A stretch of DNA of 31,970 bases. It comes from a virus. Positions 13,426-23,020 of the stretch are shown here, piece by piece; within the stretch, counting starts at the first letter, position 1, and the number at the start of each line of letters is the position of its first letter. The notes beneath the pieces were generated by a model. That model was not told the DNA's origin, did no database searches, and saw nothing but the letters and a program-made list of their open reading frames with translations. The position numbers and the translations under genes were made by a program. The stretch is from IMG/VR virus record IMGVR_UViG_3300010233_000148, positions 516 to 32,485 of that record. The stretch is one strand, 5' to 3'.

Positions 13426-14703
13426 ATGGTTAAGAATCGTTATTTTAAAGATACACTCGGTAACTTCAGCGAACTGGCTATTGTTACCCAGGTTGATGCT
13501 TCCGGTAGTACATCTGCCACCCAGCAACCTTCTGTAGCTACTGTTTCAGTAACTGTTTCAGGCTCACCTACAGCAGGCCATGTTTTAACCCTTACATTCA
13601 GTAATGGTTTAGTAGTAAACTATACAGCGCCAGCTACACCTACTACAGCTATCCTGAATGCAGGTATAGTAGCAGCTATTGAAGCTTTATTGCCTGCAGG
13701 TTCAAGTGTAACCTCAACCGGTACCACCACACAGGTAATTACTATTGGTGTGCCAGGTGCTTCTTATAATGCAGTGACTATTACCACTACTGCTTCAGGT
13801 GCGAGCTGGACTCCGGGTTCTGTTGCAACCTTTGCAGGTGGTGTGAATGCTGATGCTACTGCAGCTGACAGTTATAAATTATTTGCAGCCAATGCACTAG
13901 CAGGTTCTATATGGGCTTTCTGGTATGATACTAACCTTGCCCTTGCGCCCGGCGATACAGCTAATGCTCTTAATGCAGGCCGTAAATATTACTACGCATG
14001 GAAGCAAAATGATGGTGTGATGATTCACAGGACAAGTCCTATTACAGTAACTGGTAAAACGGTTACCACACAGGCTTACCAGGCAGGTACACCGCAGATC
14101 ATGACACTTACCTCAACTGGTACCTTCTCTTTAGGGCAGATCGTACACGTAAGGATAATTGATATGACACCAACCCAGTTACCTTATGCATCTTATGATT
14201 ATGTTGCAACGATTGGTGCCAGCGGTATTAACCAGGCAATGACTGATCTGGCTACTGCTATCAACGCAGAAAAGACTGATCCTATCGTTACTGCCACTGC
14301 CTCAACCAACGTATTAACTATCACCGGCATTAAGAACTATGTTATCTTTAAGATAGCAGCCTTTAACGAGGTGACTACCGCCCAGCCAAGTGACTTAAGT
14401 GTATTTACTTTTGCCACTACACAAAAGGCCCTGATGACTATTGGTGATATTAACTACGTAAAGGAGTTGGAATTATATTACAACAATAATGCTGGTGGTA
14501 TCAACTACGCACCAGAAGGAACACGGCCGATTGAGTTTGGTGATATTCTTTCCAACATCGGAACCAATAGCGTAACCCAGTTTGGTTTATTGCTGGTAAC
14601 TGATGAGAAACTGGAAAAGGGTGTTACCCGTCAGTATAATCATACACAGAAAATACTGATTGCGATCAAGAATACTGATTTGGCTACACTGGCCGCACTG
14701 TAA
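13426..14703 (+). CDS. Beta-rich capsid-accessory or decoration protein candidate
   Basis: This 425-aa Ala/Thr/Ser-rich protein has two related beta domains. The first (about 36-140) runs from SVTVSGSPTAGHVLTLTFSN to SASYNAVTIT-like strands. The second (about 222-315) runs from TPQIMTLTSTGTFSLGQIVH through a helix (INQAMTDLATAINAEKTDP) to TATASTNVLTITG. The strand - helix with AIxAINA - TVTATxxxNVLTIT order is a frequent add-on module in phage tail-tube, sheath and head proteins. A core segment at 145-215 and a C-terminal part (LYYNNNAGGINYAPEGTRPI) lie around them. The place between a ring-type gene and a terminator suits an abundant head or neck component. The role is inferred from composition and location. 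Confidence 0.65.
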   Translation: MVKNRYFKDTLGNFSELAIVTQVDASGSTSATQQPSVATVSVTVSGSPTAGHVLTLTFSNGLVVNYTAPATPTTAILNAGIVAAIEALLPAGSSVTSTGTTTQVITIGVPGASYNAVTITTTASGASWTPGSVATFAGGVNADATAADSYKLFAANALAGSIWAFWYDTNLALAPGDTANALNAGRKYYYAWKQNDGVMIHRTSPITVTGKTVTTQAYQAGTPQIMTLTSTGTFSLGQIVHVRIIDMTPTQLPYASYDYVATIGASGINQAMTDLATAINAEKTDPIVTATASTNVLTITGIKNYVIFKIAAFNEVTTAQPSDLSVFTFATTQKALMTIGDINYVKELELYYNNNAGGINYAPEGTRPIEFGDILSNIGTNSVTQFGLLLVTDEKLEKGVTRQYNHTQKILIAIKNTDLATLAAL

Positions 14704-14725
14704 TTAACCCTCTGTAAAATATAGA

Positions 14726-14758
14726 AATCCCTGTGCAGCCACTGCATGGGGATTTTTA
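14726..14758 (+). terminator. Terminator before the tail unit
   Basis: A 12-bp stem (14726-14737 with 14743-14754, two G-U pairs) with loop GCCAC runs straight into TTTTT. It separates the decoration-type gene from the tail/cargo unit. Confidence 0.9.
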
Positions 14759-14760
14759 AT

Positions 14761-14768
14761 TACCTTAG
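14761..14768 (+). promoter_or_regulatory. Weak -7-like box of the tail/cargo unit
   Basis: TACCTTAG partly fits TAnnTTTG and is 14 nt before the ATG at 14783, immediately after a terminator. A promoter is required here for a separate unit; the exact element is uncertain. Confidence 0.3.
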
Positions 14769-14782
14769 ATAAAAATTACCAC

Positions 14783-15457
14783 ATGGCAGAGTACAATTCA
14801 TTAAGCAGTATCACTGCAGAAATTGCCAGCCACCTGAAAAAGGAACTGGATGAGCCATTCAAACGTATGCTGGGCCAGTCAGTGAATAACTGGAGGAGCC
14901 GGCTACTCAGGAACTCACTGCAGGATAAACCTAATGAGAGTAAATTCTTCAGGCAAACTATATATATACCAATGATCAGTGCAACGGCATTACCAGGCTG
15001 CATCAAAGGCCCTTCTCTTTGCCCGGTGATGCAATCAGCTAAACCATTGCCTAAATTAGTACGGTACCAGACCTCACTGGTGGATTATATTGGAAGTGTG
15101 GATGGTAGTTATCCCTTTGCAGAGGAAACCCCCGGAATGGGAGTTTACCTCACCGCAGGTAAGTACTCCTCTAAGCAAGTATTCTATAGCTTTATTAACC
15201 GGTATATACAGGTTAAGAATCATCCAAACCTTACTATAATAAGAGCAGATGGGGTGTTTGAGGATGCTATGGAAGTAATGCAGTTCAACTGCGATGCGGG
15301 AATGAACTGTGATTACTGGGACTTGCCTTACCCATGCACCGGTGATGTGGTACAAATAATCATCGCTGCAATAGTGGATAGTTATAAACTGGCCCCGGCC
15401 GATAAGGATATTGAAGTTTCACCTCAAAACCAGGAGCATGCCCCGGACGGTAAATAA
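14783..15457 (+). CDS. Tail or neck structural protein, 224 aa
   Basis: The N-terminus is helical (SLSSITAEIASHLKKELDEP), followed by SVNNWRSRLLRNSLQ and a Pro/Cys-containing middle (PGCIKGPSLCPVMQSAKPLP). The C-terminal half has aromatic strands (YSFINRYIQVKNHPNLTIIR; FNCDAGMNCDYWDLPYPCTG), so six Cys occur in the protein. No specific family is recognised, but a ~220-aa protein here, before the gp4-like gene, fits a ring or connector subunit of the crAss-like neck. It is the first gene of a long unit that runs to the window end without a further terminator. Its 3' end overlaps the next gene. Confidence 0.7.
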   Translation: MAEYNSLSSITAEIASHLKKELDEPFKRMLGQSVNNWRSRLLRNSLQDKPNESKFFRQTIYIPMISATALPGCIKGPSLCPVMQSAKPLPKLVRYQTSLVDYIGSVDGSYPFAEETPGMGVYLTAGKYSSKQVFYSFINRYIQVKNHPNLTIIRADGVFEDAMEVMQFNCDAGMNCDYWDLPYPCTGDVVQIIIAAIVDSYKLAPADKDIEVSPQNQEHAPDGK

Positions 15458-16046
15458 AAAAACATATACCCTGGTAGACATCTGGCAGGATTATGTAAAA
15501 CAGGTATTGACAGAACACCCAGAATACTGGACAAGATTTAAGAACTATATGTCCAATTATGTTATTTACCGTAAAGTAGGTAACAGGGTAGAGGAAGTAA
15601 TGAGTTATGTACGATACCGCAAGATAGTGGCAGAGTATATCACCAGGGCCAAGAAGGCTATCATAAAAGGAGAGGCAGTTAATATTACCGGAAGTGTAGG
15701 TAAGATATGTGCCCGGCGTGTGGAAAGGGATTTCAGGGCTACCAAAAAGAAGGTGGATTATCATAAAACGCGTCAGCAACCACTCGTCGAAGATCCGGTA
15801 ACAGGTAAGAAGAAATATGCTCATGTGATTTACTTTAGTGATGATGACTGGTGCAGGATTGGATGGCATAATACCCATAAAATAAAGAATGAAAAGGTGT
15901 ATGAATTCAAGCCAACCAATCCCAACAGTGCCGGCAAAGGTGATACAGGATTTAAAGCACAGTTCGTGGCAGCATTAAGGGCAGACCCTTTATTAAAATA
16001 CCAGTATCTGTATTTCACGATCAAACAAAATAAGGAAACAACATGA
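15438..16046 (+). CDS. Basic structural or neck protein, ~202 aa
   Basis: The likely start is the ATG at 15438 (MPRTVNKKTYTLVDIWQDYV), because the 9 codons before it (from 15411) lie deeper in the previous gene. The protein is strongly basic and helical (GNRVEEVMSYVRYRKIVAEY; GKICARRVERDFRATKKKVD) and ends with an aromatic segment (LKYQYLYFTIKQNKETT). SDDDWCRIGWHNTHKIKN near residue 140 is a compact Trp/His-rich turn. It overlaps the preceding gene by 20 nt and shares ATGA with the next, so it is tightly embedded in the neck/tail gene cluster. Basic charge may reflect contact with DNA or an acidic partner. No family is named with confidence. Confidence 0.7.
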   Translation: MPRTVNKKTYTLVDIWQDYVKQVLTEHPEYWTRFKNYMSNYVIYRKVGNRVEEVMSYVRYRKIVAEYITRAKKAIIKGEAVNITGSVGKICARRVERDFRATKKKVDYHKTRQQPLVEDPVTGKKKYAHVIYFSDDDWCRIGWHNTHKIKNEKVYEFKPTNPNSAGKGDTGFKAQFVAALRADPLLKYQYLYFTIKQNKETT

Positions 16047-17215
16047 TATACAAATCAACTTCCATAGAAGATGTTATCGGCCGGGTATTACGCAATACCA
16101 GGGTACAGGACAGTTCCTATATCACTGATATGGGAGAGTGGATACCTGAAGCGATGGATTATATGAAAACCCGGGTATCCCTCCAGCTACTATGGAAGGA
16201 TGTGGAGATAGATTTCTATAAAGGAAAATTACCTTGCGGATTACGTACACTCAGGGCAGTATCACATAATAACTGCAGGCTAAGGCCTTATGAAGGGGTT
16301 AAAGCTGCCAGCGCAGGAAGGGAAAGAGATGAAGACCGGACTTTAATGTTTGTATCAGCTCCTGTTGGCCCGATAACCACTACCCATTCAGGAACACTTA
16401 CTGAGTACGATTACGTATGGACAATACCAACTGATAATACCATAGGATTTATATACCTGATAGTAAGTATGGTGATTAATGGAACCACTACTTCTGTCAA
16501 TGTATCGGTGAATACCAGTACCACACCAAATATAAACAGCACGATCGCGGCATTACAGACAGCGTTAAACGCACTGGGTAAGGGTACCTTTACAGTAACC
16601 TTTGATTTGTCTAACAATATAGTGATCTCCACACTGGCCAATACCAATATACTGGGCCAGATACAGGAAGCTACCACCAAGTTCTCTCCATCAGGCGCTC
16701 CATTCAATTATTATTCTCCATCAGTGACCACTAACACAGTGCCCATCGGTGTAGACACATTACTGGAAAGTAACGTGCCTTATATTCCGGCACAGACCTT
16801 CAATATAGAAACAGTAATGTCATTACCCTATTCAGATGAAACTTACTACACCGAACTGGATTGGATAAATACCTCATTCAAATGTGGTAAGGTAAGGTTA
16901 TACTATATGGCCATACCTGTAGATGCCAATGGATTCCCACTGGTACCGGATAATGGTAATTATAAGGAAGCCATATACTGGTATGTGAGAAGCAGGATGA
17001 TTGGCGCAGGTTATAAAGATACTGTATTCAAGTACCAGGAGTGTGAACAGAAATTTGAACTGCATGCTGCACGGGCCATGGGCCAGATACGTTATCCTTC
17101 AGTTGATCAGGCAGAAACCCGCATGCAGCAGGGTAGCCGGTTGATAATGGATATGAACTACTTTGATACCTTTTTCAGTAACCCGGGTAATGAAAGTTAT
17201 ACACAAATGTTATGA
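16043..17215 (+). CDS. Tail tubular / connector protein, P22 gp4-like
   Basis: The 390-aa protein has the split architecture expected of gp4-like connectors. An N-terminal helical part (IEDVIGRVLRNTRVQDSSYI then WIPEAMDYMKTRVSLQLL) is joined to a C-terminal helical part (EAIYWYVRSRMIGAGYKDTV, FELHAARAMGQIRYPSVDQA). Between them, at about 118-230, lies a Thr/Asn-rich beta insertion (YDYVWTIPTDNTIGFIYLIV; a helix STIAALQTALNALGKG; then FTVTFDLSNNIVISTLANT). This resembles the add-on modules of the decoration-type protein at 13426. Such proteins form the ring that joins the portal to the tail. It starts inside the previous stop (ATGA) and overlaps the next start in the same way. Confidence 0.8.
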   Translation: MIYKSTSIEDVIGRVLRNTRVQDSSYITDMGEWIPEAMDYMKTRVSLQLLWKDVEIDFYKGKLPCGLRTLRAVSHNNCRLRPYEGVKAASAGRERDEDRTLMFVSAPVGPITTTHSGTLTEYDYVWTIPTDNTIGFIYLIVSMVINGTTTSVNVSVNTSTTPNINSTIAALQTALNALGKGTFTVTFDLSNNIVISTLANTNILGQIQEATTKFSPSGAPFNYYSPSVTTNTVPIGVDTLLESNVPYIPAQTFNIETVMSLPYSDETYYTELDWINTSFKCGKVRLYYMAIPVDANGFPLVPDNGNYKEAIYWYVRSRMIGAGYKDTVFKYQECEQKFELHAARAMGQIRYPSVDQAETRMQQGSRLIMDMNYFDTFFSNPGNESYTQML

Positions 17216-20200
17216 AGCAACAAAAGCTATTTCTTGACTCCAGGCCAGAGGGCCAGCCGGAAGGTACTTATCCTTATGGTAAGAACGGTGTGCAGAATGA
17301 CGTGGAAGGTACAGTATATAATGAACCTGGGTTTGCTAAAATGGCTGCAGTTACGCCCTATACACTGATGGGGGTAATAGAAACAGATGATAAACCGGTA
17401 TTATTCTCAACCAATAATACTGACTCTGCTATTGGATACTTCGATCCGGTAACAGGAAATTACGTACCGGTAATACATGATAAACCGGGATCCCTGGTAA
17501 ACTGGCCCACTGATGGTAGCAGATTAAACTTTAATACTGCTAATTACATAACTGGCGAGGCACAAAGAAATTATAAGGGGCAGATAGTTGCAGCCTTTAC
17601 CGATAAGAATACCTTTCTAAAATATATTAACCTTGATGCGCCCAATATACAAAAGTTGGATGATATTAGGTTCTTCCCTGTAAATACACCGCCTGATATA
17701 GTATTGACTGAAAGTTCCGGTGGATCCCTGCAACCAGGGACTTATTATGCATCGGTGAATTATGAACGCAATGATGGTACTATTACACAACGCTCAGAAA
17801 TATCCGGGTCTATTACGATAGCCCCAGGTGATTTTGGATTGGCAACCAGTAAAGCAATACTGGTAACCATTAATAATGCAGATACCGATTATGATTTCAT
17901 AAGGGTAACTATTATATCTAAGATCAACGGAATCACAAGTGCTGCTGAATTGCAGGATACTGTACAAATAACCAATACTACTGCAGAATTATTATTTACA
18001 GGGGATAACCTGTCAACTGCAGTAGATATATCAGAAGTATTAACGCCACCTGCAGTATACACCAAAGTAAAAACTATGGGCCAGCTTAACGATAAGCTTT
18101 ACATGGCAGATGTGGAGGTAGAACCTGATATTAATGATATGCAGCCTTATGCCAGTATAGTTACATTAAAGTGGACAAGCCAGTTACTTAATGCAGTATC
18201 AGCACCGGCTGATCATGTTAATGGTACTATACGGGGATTCATGCACGAAGAGGTGTACTCATTTTATATAAGGTATCGTAAAACACGCGGAGGCTATACT
18301 AAAGCCTATACTATCCCGGGCCTTACACCAGTGAGTGGTGATCTGGCAGCATCTTCAGAAGCCACTGCTTCAGGATATACAGGTGGCAGCGTACCTAAAT
18401 TTAAAGTAGATGATACGATACATAGCTTCTCAAGCCTTACCGGGGATTGCGGAGTATGGCAAAACGCTACAGAGGTTTATCCGGATATAGCTGATTTTGA
18501 CTCTACTGGTTTAGGTGGCCGTAACCTTCGCGCCCAGCCAGTACTGCATCATAAAATGCCTTCACTGCGTTGGTGTAAGGCAAACTTGTATTCATCAGAA
18601 ACAGAATACGGTAAAACTAAACTGGATATACTGGGTATTACACCATCCAATGTTACCATACCTGCAAAATATACAGGTATCATCGACGGGTACCAGATAC
18701 TATACGCTAAACGTACACCGGGTAATATGACCAATTACGGTCAGAGTGTATTATTACATGGCGCTGTAGATGTACCAGGTACAGCCCTGGGAACCGGAAC
18801 GGCACCCATATATACATCAGGGGGTAACTGGAGTACTTCGGTATGGCATCAGGGAAAGGGTGATTATAACGATGACTGGGAACTGGTACAATTAAGACAG
18901 GATACTATAAGGTTTCATGCTTTTGATATATTGTTTAATAAACCATCCATGTCCCCGACCTTTATCTCTTCACAATTAAAACTGAGGAGAAACAGTCTCA
19001 GGGCAGAAGGTTACCTGGAAGATGGGGCAGATGGTAATACAGAGGAACCAATCAGTCATTTAGTGGATTATACCCGTGGTATTACACCAGTAGTGGCCAG
19101 TACCGGTCATTATTTACGGGCGATCAATAATAGTTTCTACCTGACCAATGGATTAAGTGCAGAAACCTTTGTTAACTCAAGGCATGAGAACTGTTATGCT
19201 GCTACATTAAAAGGTACTGCATGGGCCTTGTCCTATGGGGATAGTGGTATACGTATCAGCGGACAAAGCTATACTGAAGCTGCTGTGGGTTCACCGGATT
19301 ATGAAGAGACATACCTAATCAACCTGATAGCATTAAAACAGGATATTTACAGTAATTTCTATAACCAGCGACTTGTAACAGCCGGTAATTCGAGGATACT
19401 GACAGATCTAAGTACCATATATGGCGGGGATACCTTTGTAAGTGATTATACTTTCCATACCTATGGACGTCATGATAGTGTGGATACACGCGGTTCAGGT
19501 AACCAGGGTATCAAGGTAATACGCCGTTTTGTATGTGAATCAGTATCGAATATACACCTGCGTTATGAGATAGCAGGTAATGAATACAGTAAGTGGTATC
19601 CTGCCACACAGGTAACGCCAAACAACCCCGCGCAGTGTTATATTACCACTCACGACCGTAGTAAGGATCCTAACCAGTTTGGTTACACCAGGGACTTAAA
19701 TGCGGTCAATGACTTTGTACCATCTACAGTATTCAATCCCTTCCTGGAAGAGATCACTGTATTTCCTTACAGGATACACCGGAGCGGTAAGCTAAGCCGG
19801 CAAAATAAGTTTAGTAACTGGAGAACAGTATTACCACTGGATTACTATGAATGCCAGAAGAACCGTGGTAAGATAATCAAAGTACTGGGTATGAACGATA
19901 GATTGGTTATACATCATGAGAAGGCCCTGTTCCGCACGCAAGATAAAGCTAAGCTCGATGCAGGTTTACTATCCATTACACTGGGCACCGGTGATATATT
20001 CCAGTTCGAGCCACAGGAAGGTAAGGCAAGTAAACTTGGCTATGCTGGTACTCAGCATGAACTTGCCTGCCTGCAGATACCGGGAGCCTACATATTCGTT
20101 GATGCCTCACAGGGTAATATCCATATTATGGAAGATGCTGTATCAGGAATGAATGGTGGTATTAATACCTTCATCAGGGATATACTGATAGCTACCACAG

Positions 20201-20913
20201 GCACCAATCCATACACCGGTGATGGTATCATACTGGGCTGGGATAATAGGTTTAAAAGGGTGTTTATGACCATTAAGAATGGCAGTAATAAACTTACCAT
20301 GTCCTATACCATGTATTCTAAAGCCTGGGTATTCTTTCATGATTATGCACCCGATATGTATATCCATATCAGGGAACAATTATATACTGCTAAGGCTAAT
20401 ACAATATATGAGCATAATGCAGGCTTACCGGGAATGTTCTATCAGCCTAATACTGACCCGCCATATCCATTCTTTATAGATGTCATATTCCCCGGTGATG
20501 CTGACATGACACTGGCTACAGTAAACTGGCGTTCAGATTATATCACCGGAATCACTAACCAATTATTCCAGACATTATCTCATATAAGTGTATGGAATTC
20601 ACACCAGCACAGTGGAAGAATATCCCTGGTGGAAAATCTGCCATTACTGGATAAACAGATACGCCGCACAGCCGGAGAATGGTCATTTAATGACTTTAGA
20701 AATATACTCAAGTCTAAAGGAGTACAATTCCTTCAGGATGTGTATCATGACTGGCTATTAGACAGTACTCAGGCTGATTCAACATTACCATGGTACTTTA
20801 AAGAGCTTTTGACAGATACATGGTTTTGTGTTAGATTTGAGTTCGATAATACAGAGGAAGGTACCATATACCTGAACAATGTTAATATCACCGCAGAAAA
20901 ATCAGGACGATGA
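17212..20913 (+). CDS. Tail stabilisation protein (P22 gp10-like), 1233 aa
   Basis: Length, order after the gp4-like protein and composition match the large stabilisation or tail-hub protein conserved in crAss-like phages. The N-terminus (QQKLFLDSRPEGQPEGTYPY) is followed by repeated beta-strand units typical of a propeller (ETDDKPVLFSTNNTDSAIGY; GTYYASVNYERNDGTITQRS). Fibronectin/Ig-like strands continue through about residue 330. The second half contains aromatic and Gly-rich strands (RLVIHHEKALFRTQDKAKLD; IFVDASQGNIHIMEDAVSGM; FKRVFMTIKNGSNKLTMSYT) and ends with a short module (EEGTIYLNNVNITAEKSGR). It likely caps the tail tube and contributes to host contact. It overlaps both neighbours by ATGA. 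Confidence 0.82.
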   Translation: MKQQKLFLDSRPEGQPEGTYPYGKNGVQNDVEGTVYNEPGFAKMAAVTPYTLMGVIETDDKPVLFSTNNTDSAIGYFDPVTGNYVPVIHDKPGSLVNWPTDGSRLNFNTANYITGEAQRNYKGQIVAAFTDKNTFLKYINLDAPNIQKLDDIRFFPVNTPPDIVLTESSGGSLQPGTYYASVNYERNDGTITQRSEISGSITIAPGDFGLATSKAILVTINNADTDYDFIRVTIISKINGITSAAELQDTVQITNTTAELLFTGDNLSTAVDISEVLTPPAVYTKVKTMGQLNDKLYMADVEVEPDINDMQPYASIVTLKWTSQLLNAVSAPADHVNGTIRGFMHEEVYSFYIRYRKTRGGYTKAYTIPGLTPVSGDLAASSEATASGYTGGSVPKFKVDDTIHSFSSLTGDCGVWQNATEVYPDIADFDSTGLGGRNLRAQPVLHHKMPSLRWCKANLYSSETEYGKTKLDILGITPSNVTIPAKYTGIIDGYQILYAKRTPGNMTNYGQSVLLHGAVDVPGTALGTGTAPIYTSGGNWSTSVWHQGKGDYNDDWELVQLRQDTIRFHAFDILFNKPSMSPTFISSQLKLRRNSLRAEGYLEDGADGNTEEPISHLVDYTRGITPVVASTGHYLRAINNSFYLTNGLSAETFVNSRHENCYAATLKGTAWALSYGDSGIRISGQSYTEAAVGSPDYEETYLINLIALKQDIYSNFYNQRLVTAGNSRILTDLSTIYGGDTFVSDYTFHTYGRHDSVDTRGSGNQGIKVIRRFVCESVSNIHLRYEIAGNEYSKWYPATQVTPNNPAQCYITTHDRSKDPNQFGYTRDLNAVNDFVPSTVFNPFLEEITVFPYRIHRSGKLSRQNKFSNWRTVLPLDYYECQKNRGKIIKVLGMNDRLVIHHEKALFRTQDKAKLDAGLLSITLGTGDIFQFEPQEGKASKLGYAGTQHELACLQIPGAYIFVDASQGNIHIMEDAVSGMNGGINTFIRDILIATTGTNPYTGDGIILGWDNRFKRVFMTIKNGSNKLTMSYTMYSKAWVFFHDYAPDMYIHIREQLYTAKANTIYEHNAGLPGMFYQPNTDPPYPFFIDVIFPGDADMTLATVNWRSDYITGITNQLFQTLSHISVWNSHQHSGRISLVENLPLLDKQIRRTAGEWSFNDFRNILKSKGVQFLQDVYHDWLLDSTQADSTLPWYFKELLTDTWFCVRFEFDNTEEGTIYLNNVNITAEKSGR

Positions 20914-22079
20914 CATCATTATATAAAACATACAGGAAAGCAAAACTCGCCGATGGTGGTGGAATGGATTACATGAGTTTGATACAAAGTGTGGCAGCCA
21001 TGGGTAATGCTGTAGTGGATGCTACTGCTAAACCTGATCCAGTATCCGGAAGAACATCGATATTGGATGATACAATAAAAGGGGAGTTCAGTATGGAGCC
21101 ACTCGGCCCAACACTGGCACTACTCAAGGGATTAAAAGAGAAGATGGCTGCAGGAAATGAATTAAAACAGCAGGCTCTTGCACAAAACCTGGCAGAGAAA
21201 AATAATAATGTAGGACTTCATCCTGAATTACTGGAAGGATATAAGAACTCCGGTTACTATGCTTTTGGAGGCCCTATGGATGATGGAGGTGGTAGAAAGA
21301 AATCTAAGCTCAACTCAACTGTACGCACTCCATTTAACCGGTATTCAGCCCAAATAGACTTTGATGGTAAAACTGGAAACTTTGATCCGGATAAAACAAT
21401 GAAGATAATGGCCAGTTTCATGCGTAATAACATGCCACCGGAATCTGACAGGCCATCTAATAATTATAATCCGGACTGGCAGCATACCAGTTTCGATCCT
21501 GCGATAGATGGTAATGCAGTAACTTATGCAGCCAATGGTGGTTCGATACATATCGATCCTGCTAATAAAGGAAAGTTCAATGCCTTAAAAGCAAAGACTG
21601 GTAAGAGTACCGAAGAACTCACCCATAGCAGTAATCCCCTTACCCGTAAGCGTGCGGTATTTGCACAAAATGCATCTCACTGGAATAAGAAAGCTAATGG
21701 CGGGGAGATGACTAAATTTGCAGAAACTGGTACGGATATATCAGCTCCTATTGCACGTATGTTTATGTCAGGTGGTAAAGCAAAACCACTGTCCTCTGAT
21801 AACGCGATCATGGTGGGTAAATCACATGCTGAAGGTGGTATTGATATTCCCGAAATGAATGCAGAGGTGGAGGGTGGAGAAACCACTAAAGGGGATTATG
21901 TATTCTCTAAACGTCTAGGCTTTGCAGGTTTACATAAACCAATAGCCATGGCAAAGGGTAAGATAGAGGCTAAGCCACTTACTCCTGACAGGGTTAATGC
22001 TTTAAAATTACTCAGTGGAAAAGAGGATGTATTAAGGCAGCAACAGGAATTATTAAAATCTAAACTCGGTGTACAATGA
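20910..22079 (+). CDS. Cargo-type virion protein with GG motifs, 389 aa
   Basis: The protein contains a module at about 211-262 (GSIHIDPANKGKFNALKAKT, then GKSTEELTHSSNPLTRKRAV and FAQNASHWNKKA). This recurs in virion proteins of crAss-like and other Bacteroidota phages. A second familiar element follows at 302-323 (KSHAEGGIDIPEMNAEVEGG), the HxxGGI / AEVEGGE pair. Short aromatic-GG motifs (KLADGGGMDYM, YYAFGGPMDD, YAANGGS, KKANGGEMTKF, FMSGG) occur throughout. The first helical part (70-105) is Gln/Lys-rich. The likely role is a capsid- or tail-resident cargo protein delivered with the genome, inferred from position after the stabilisation gene and from the shared modules. It overlaps both neighbours by ATGA. 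Confidence 0.7.
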   Translation: MTSLYKTYRKAKLADGGGMDYMSLIQSVAAMGNAVVDATAKPDPVSGRTSILDDTIKGEFSMEPLGPTLALLKGLKEKMAAGNELKQQALAQNLAEKNNNVGLHPELLEGYKNSGYYAFGGPMDDGGGRKKSKLNSTVRTPFNRYSAQIDFDGKTGNFDPDKTMKIMASFMRNNMPPESDRPSNNYNPDWQHTSFDPAIDGNAVTYAANGGSIHIDPANKGKFNALKAKTGKSTEELTHSSNPLTRKRAVFAQNASHWNKKANGGEMTKFAETGTDISAPIARMFMSGGKAKPLSSDNAIMVGKSHAEGGIDIPEMNAEVEGGETTKGDYVFSKRLGFAGLHKPIAMAKGKIEAKPLTPDRVNALKLLSGKEDVLRQQQELLKSKLGVQ

Positions 22080-23020
22080 CAACCTTGGTAAAATATAAGA
22101 AGTTTGCAATGGGTGGATTCGCATTAAGCAATCCTGATGATCCCCCTATTGACTGGAATAAAATATCTAATCTGGGTATCAGCTCACTAAAGCCATTATC
22201 CTCGTTTAGTAATGCACCAGTACCTTTAAGTACTGCTACACCGGCAGCGCGTGCCTTAGCAGTTACCCAGCCAATGCCTGGATTACAGTCACGTTCCACT
22301 CCTGATATACCCAACACTTATACTACAGCATCAGGTAGTAGCCTGGAAAGTATAATAAGTAAGATTGCCAGTAAATCAAGTGAGGTAACACCTTATTTAT
22401 CCAATATCAGTAATGCTTCTAGAAAAGTACCCAAGCCAACTATGCCGATACTGGATACTTTTAATAATCTGCAGAAGGTAAACTTCGCCAATGAACGTAA
22501 TGATATTAATACGCAGGGGGCTGCTGCTGACCGGGCTACGGAGCGTAATGTAGATGCTAACACCGCTGAGGCAATTAAGAAGTTTAACCAGGGCCAGCAA
22601 TTCACCAGGTTATCTGCAGTTAACGAAAGAGAGAGTAATACCAATGTGAACATAGGTAACCAGCAGGCACAAATGGATGCACGCACCAAAGAATTGAATA
22701 GTGATAAGATGAATGACTTCTATAGTGCCCGTACTGCTTCTCAAATAGCACAGCAAAGGGAACAGTCAGCCAATGTAGCCAATGCCGGTGATAAGATGGT
22801 AGAGATTGGTAATGAGAAAAGGAAAGCGCAGGTGGAACAGGATAAGACCCGTACACTGGCCAGTATGTTTGCCACCTCCGGTGTAATGGACAGGAATAGG
22901 GCTAAATTAAAAGCATCCGGTGTACCTGACCCATTGGGAATTGATTATAAAGACCTGGAAGAAAAGAAAGCTTATGGTGGTATGATGAAAGCTATACCAT
23001 CAGTTAAATTATACAAGTAA
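22076..23020 (+). CDS. Cargo-type helical virion protein, 314 aa
   Basis: The protein begins with a short motif (KYKKFAMGGFAL) and ends with a related one (EKKAYGGMMKAIPSVKLYK). Residues 20-120 are Ser/Pro/Thr-rich and probably disordered. About 135-270 forms a long Asn/Gln/Glu/Arg-rich helical region with coiled-coil character (ERNDINTQGAAADRATERNV; QIAQQREQSANVANAGDKMV). Similar GG motifs occur in the preceding gene, so the two probably share a packaging or processing property. No enzyme signature is present. It is coupled to the preceding gene by ATGA and to the next by TAATG. Confidence 0.65.
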   Translation: MTTLVKYKKFAMGGFALSNPDDPPIDWNKISNLGISSLKPLSSFSNAPVPLSTATPAARALAVTQPMPGLQSRSTPDIPNTYTTASGSSLESIISKIASKSSEVTPYLSNISNASRKVPKPTMPILDTFNNLQKVNFANERNDINTQGAAADRATERNVDANTAEAIKKFNQGQQFTRLSAVNERESNTNVNIGNQQAQMDARTKELNSDKMNDFYSARTASQIAQQREQSANVANAGDKMVEIGNEKRKAQVEQDKTRTLASMFATSGVMDRNRAKLKASGVPDPLGIDYKDLEEKKAYGGMMKAIPSVKLYK

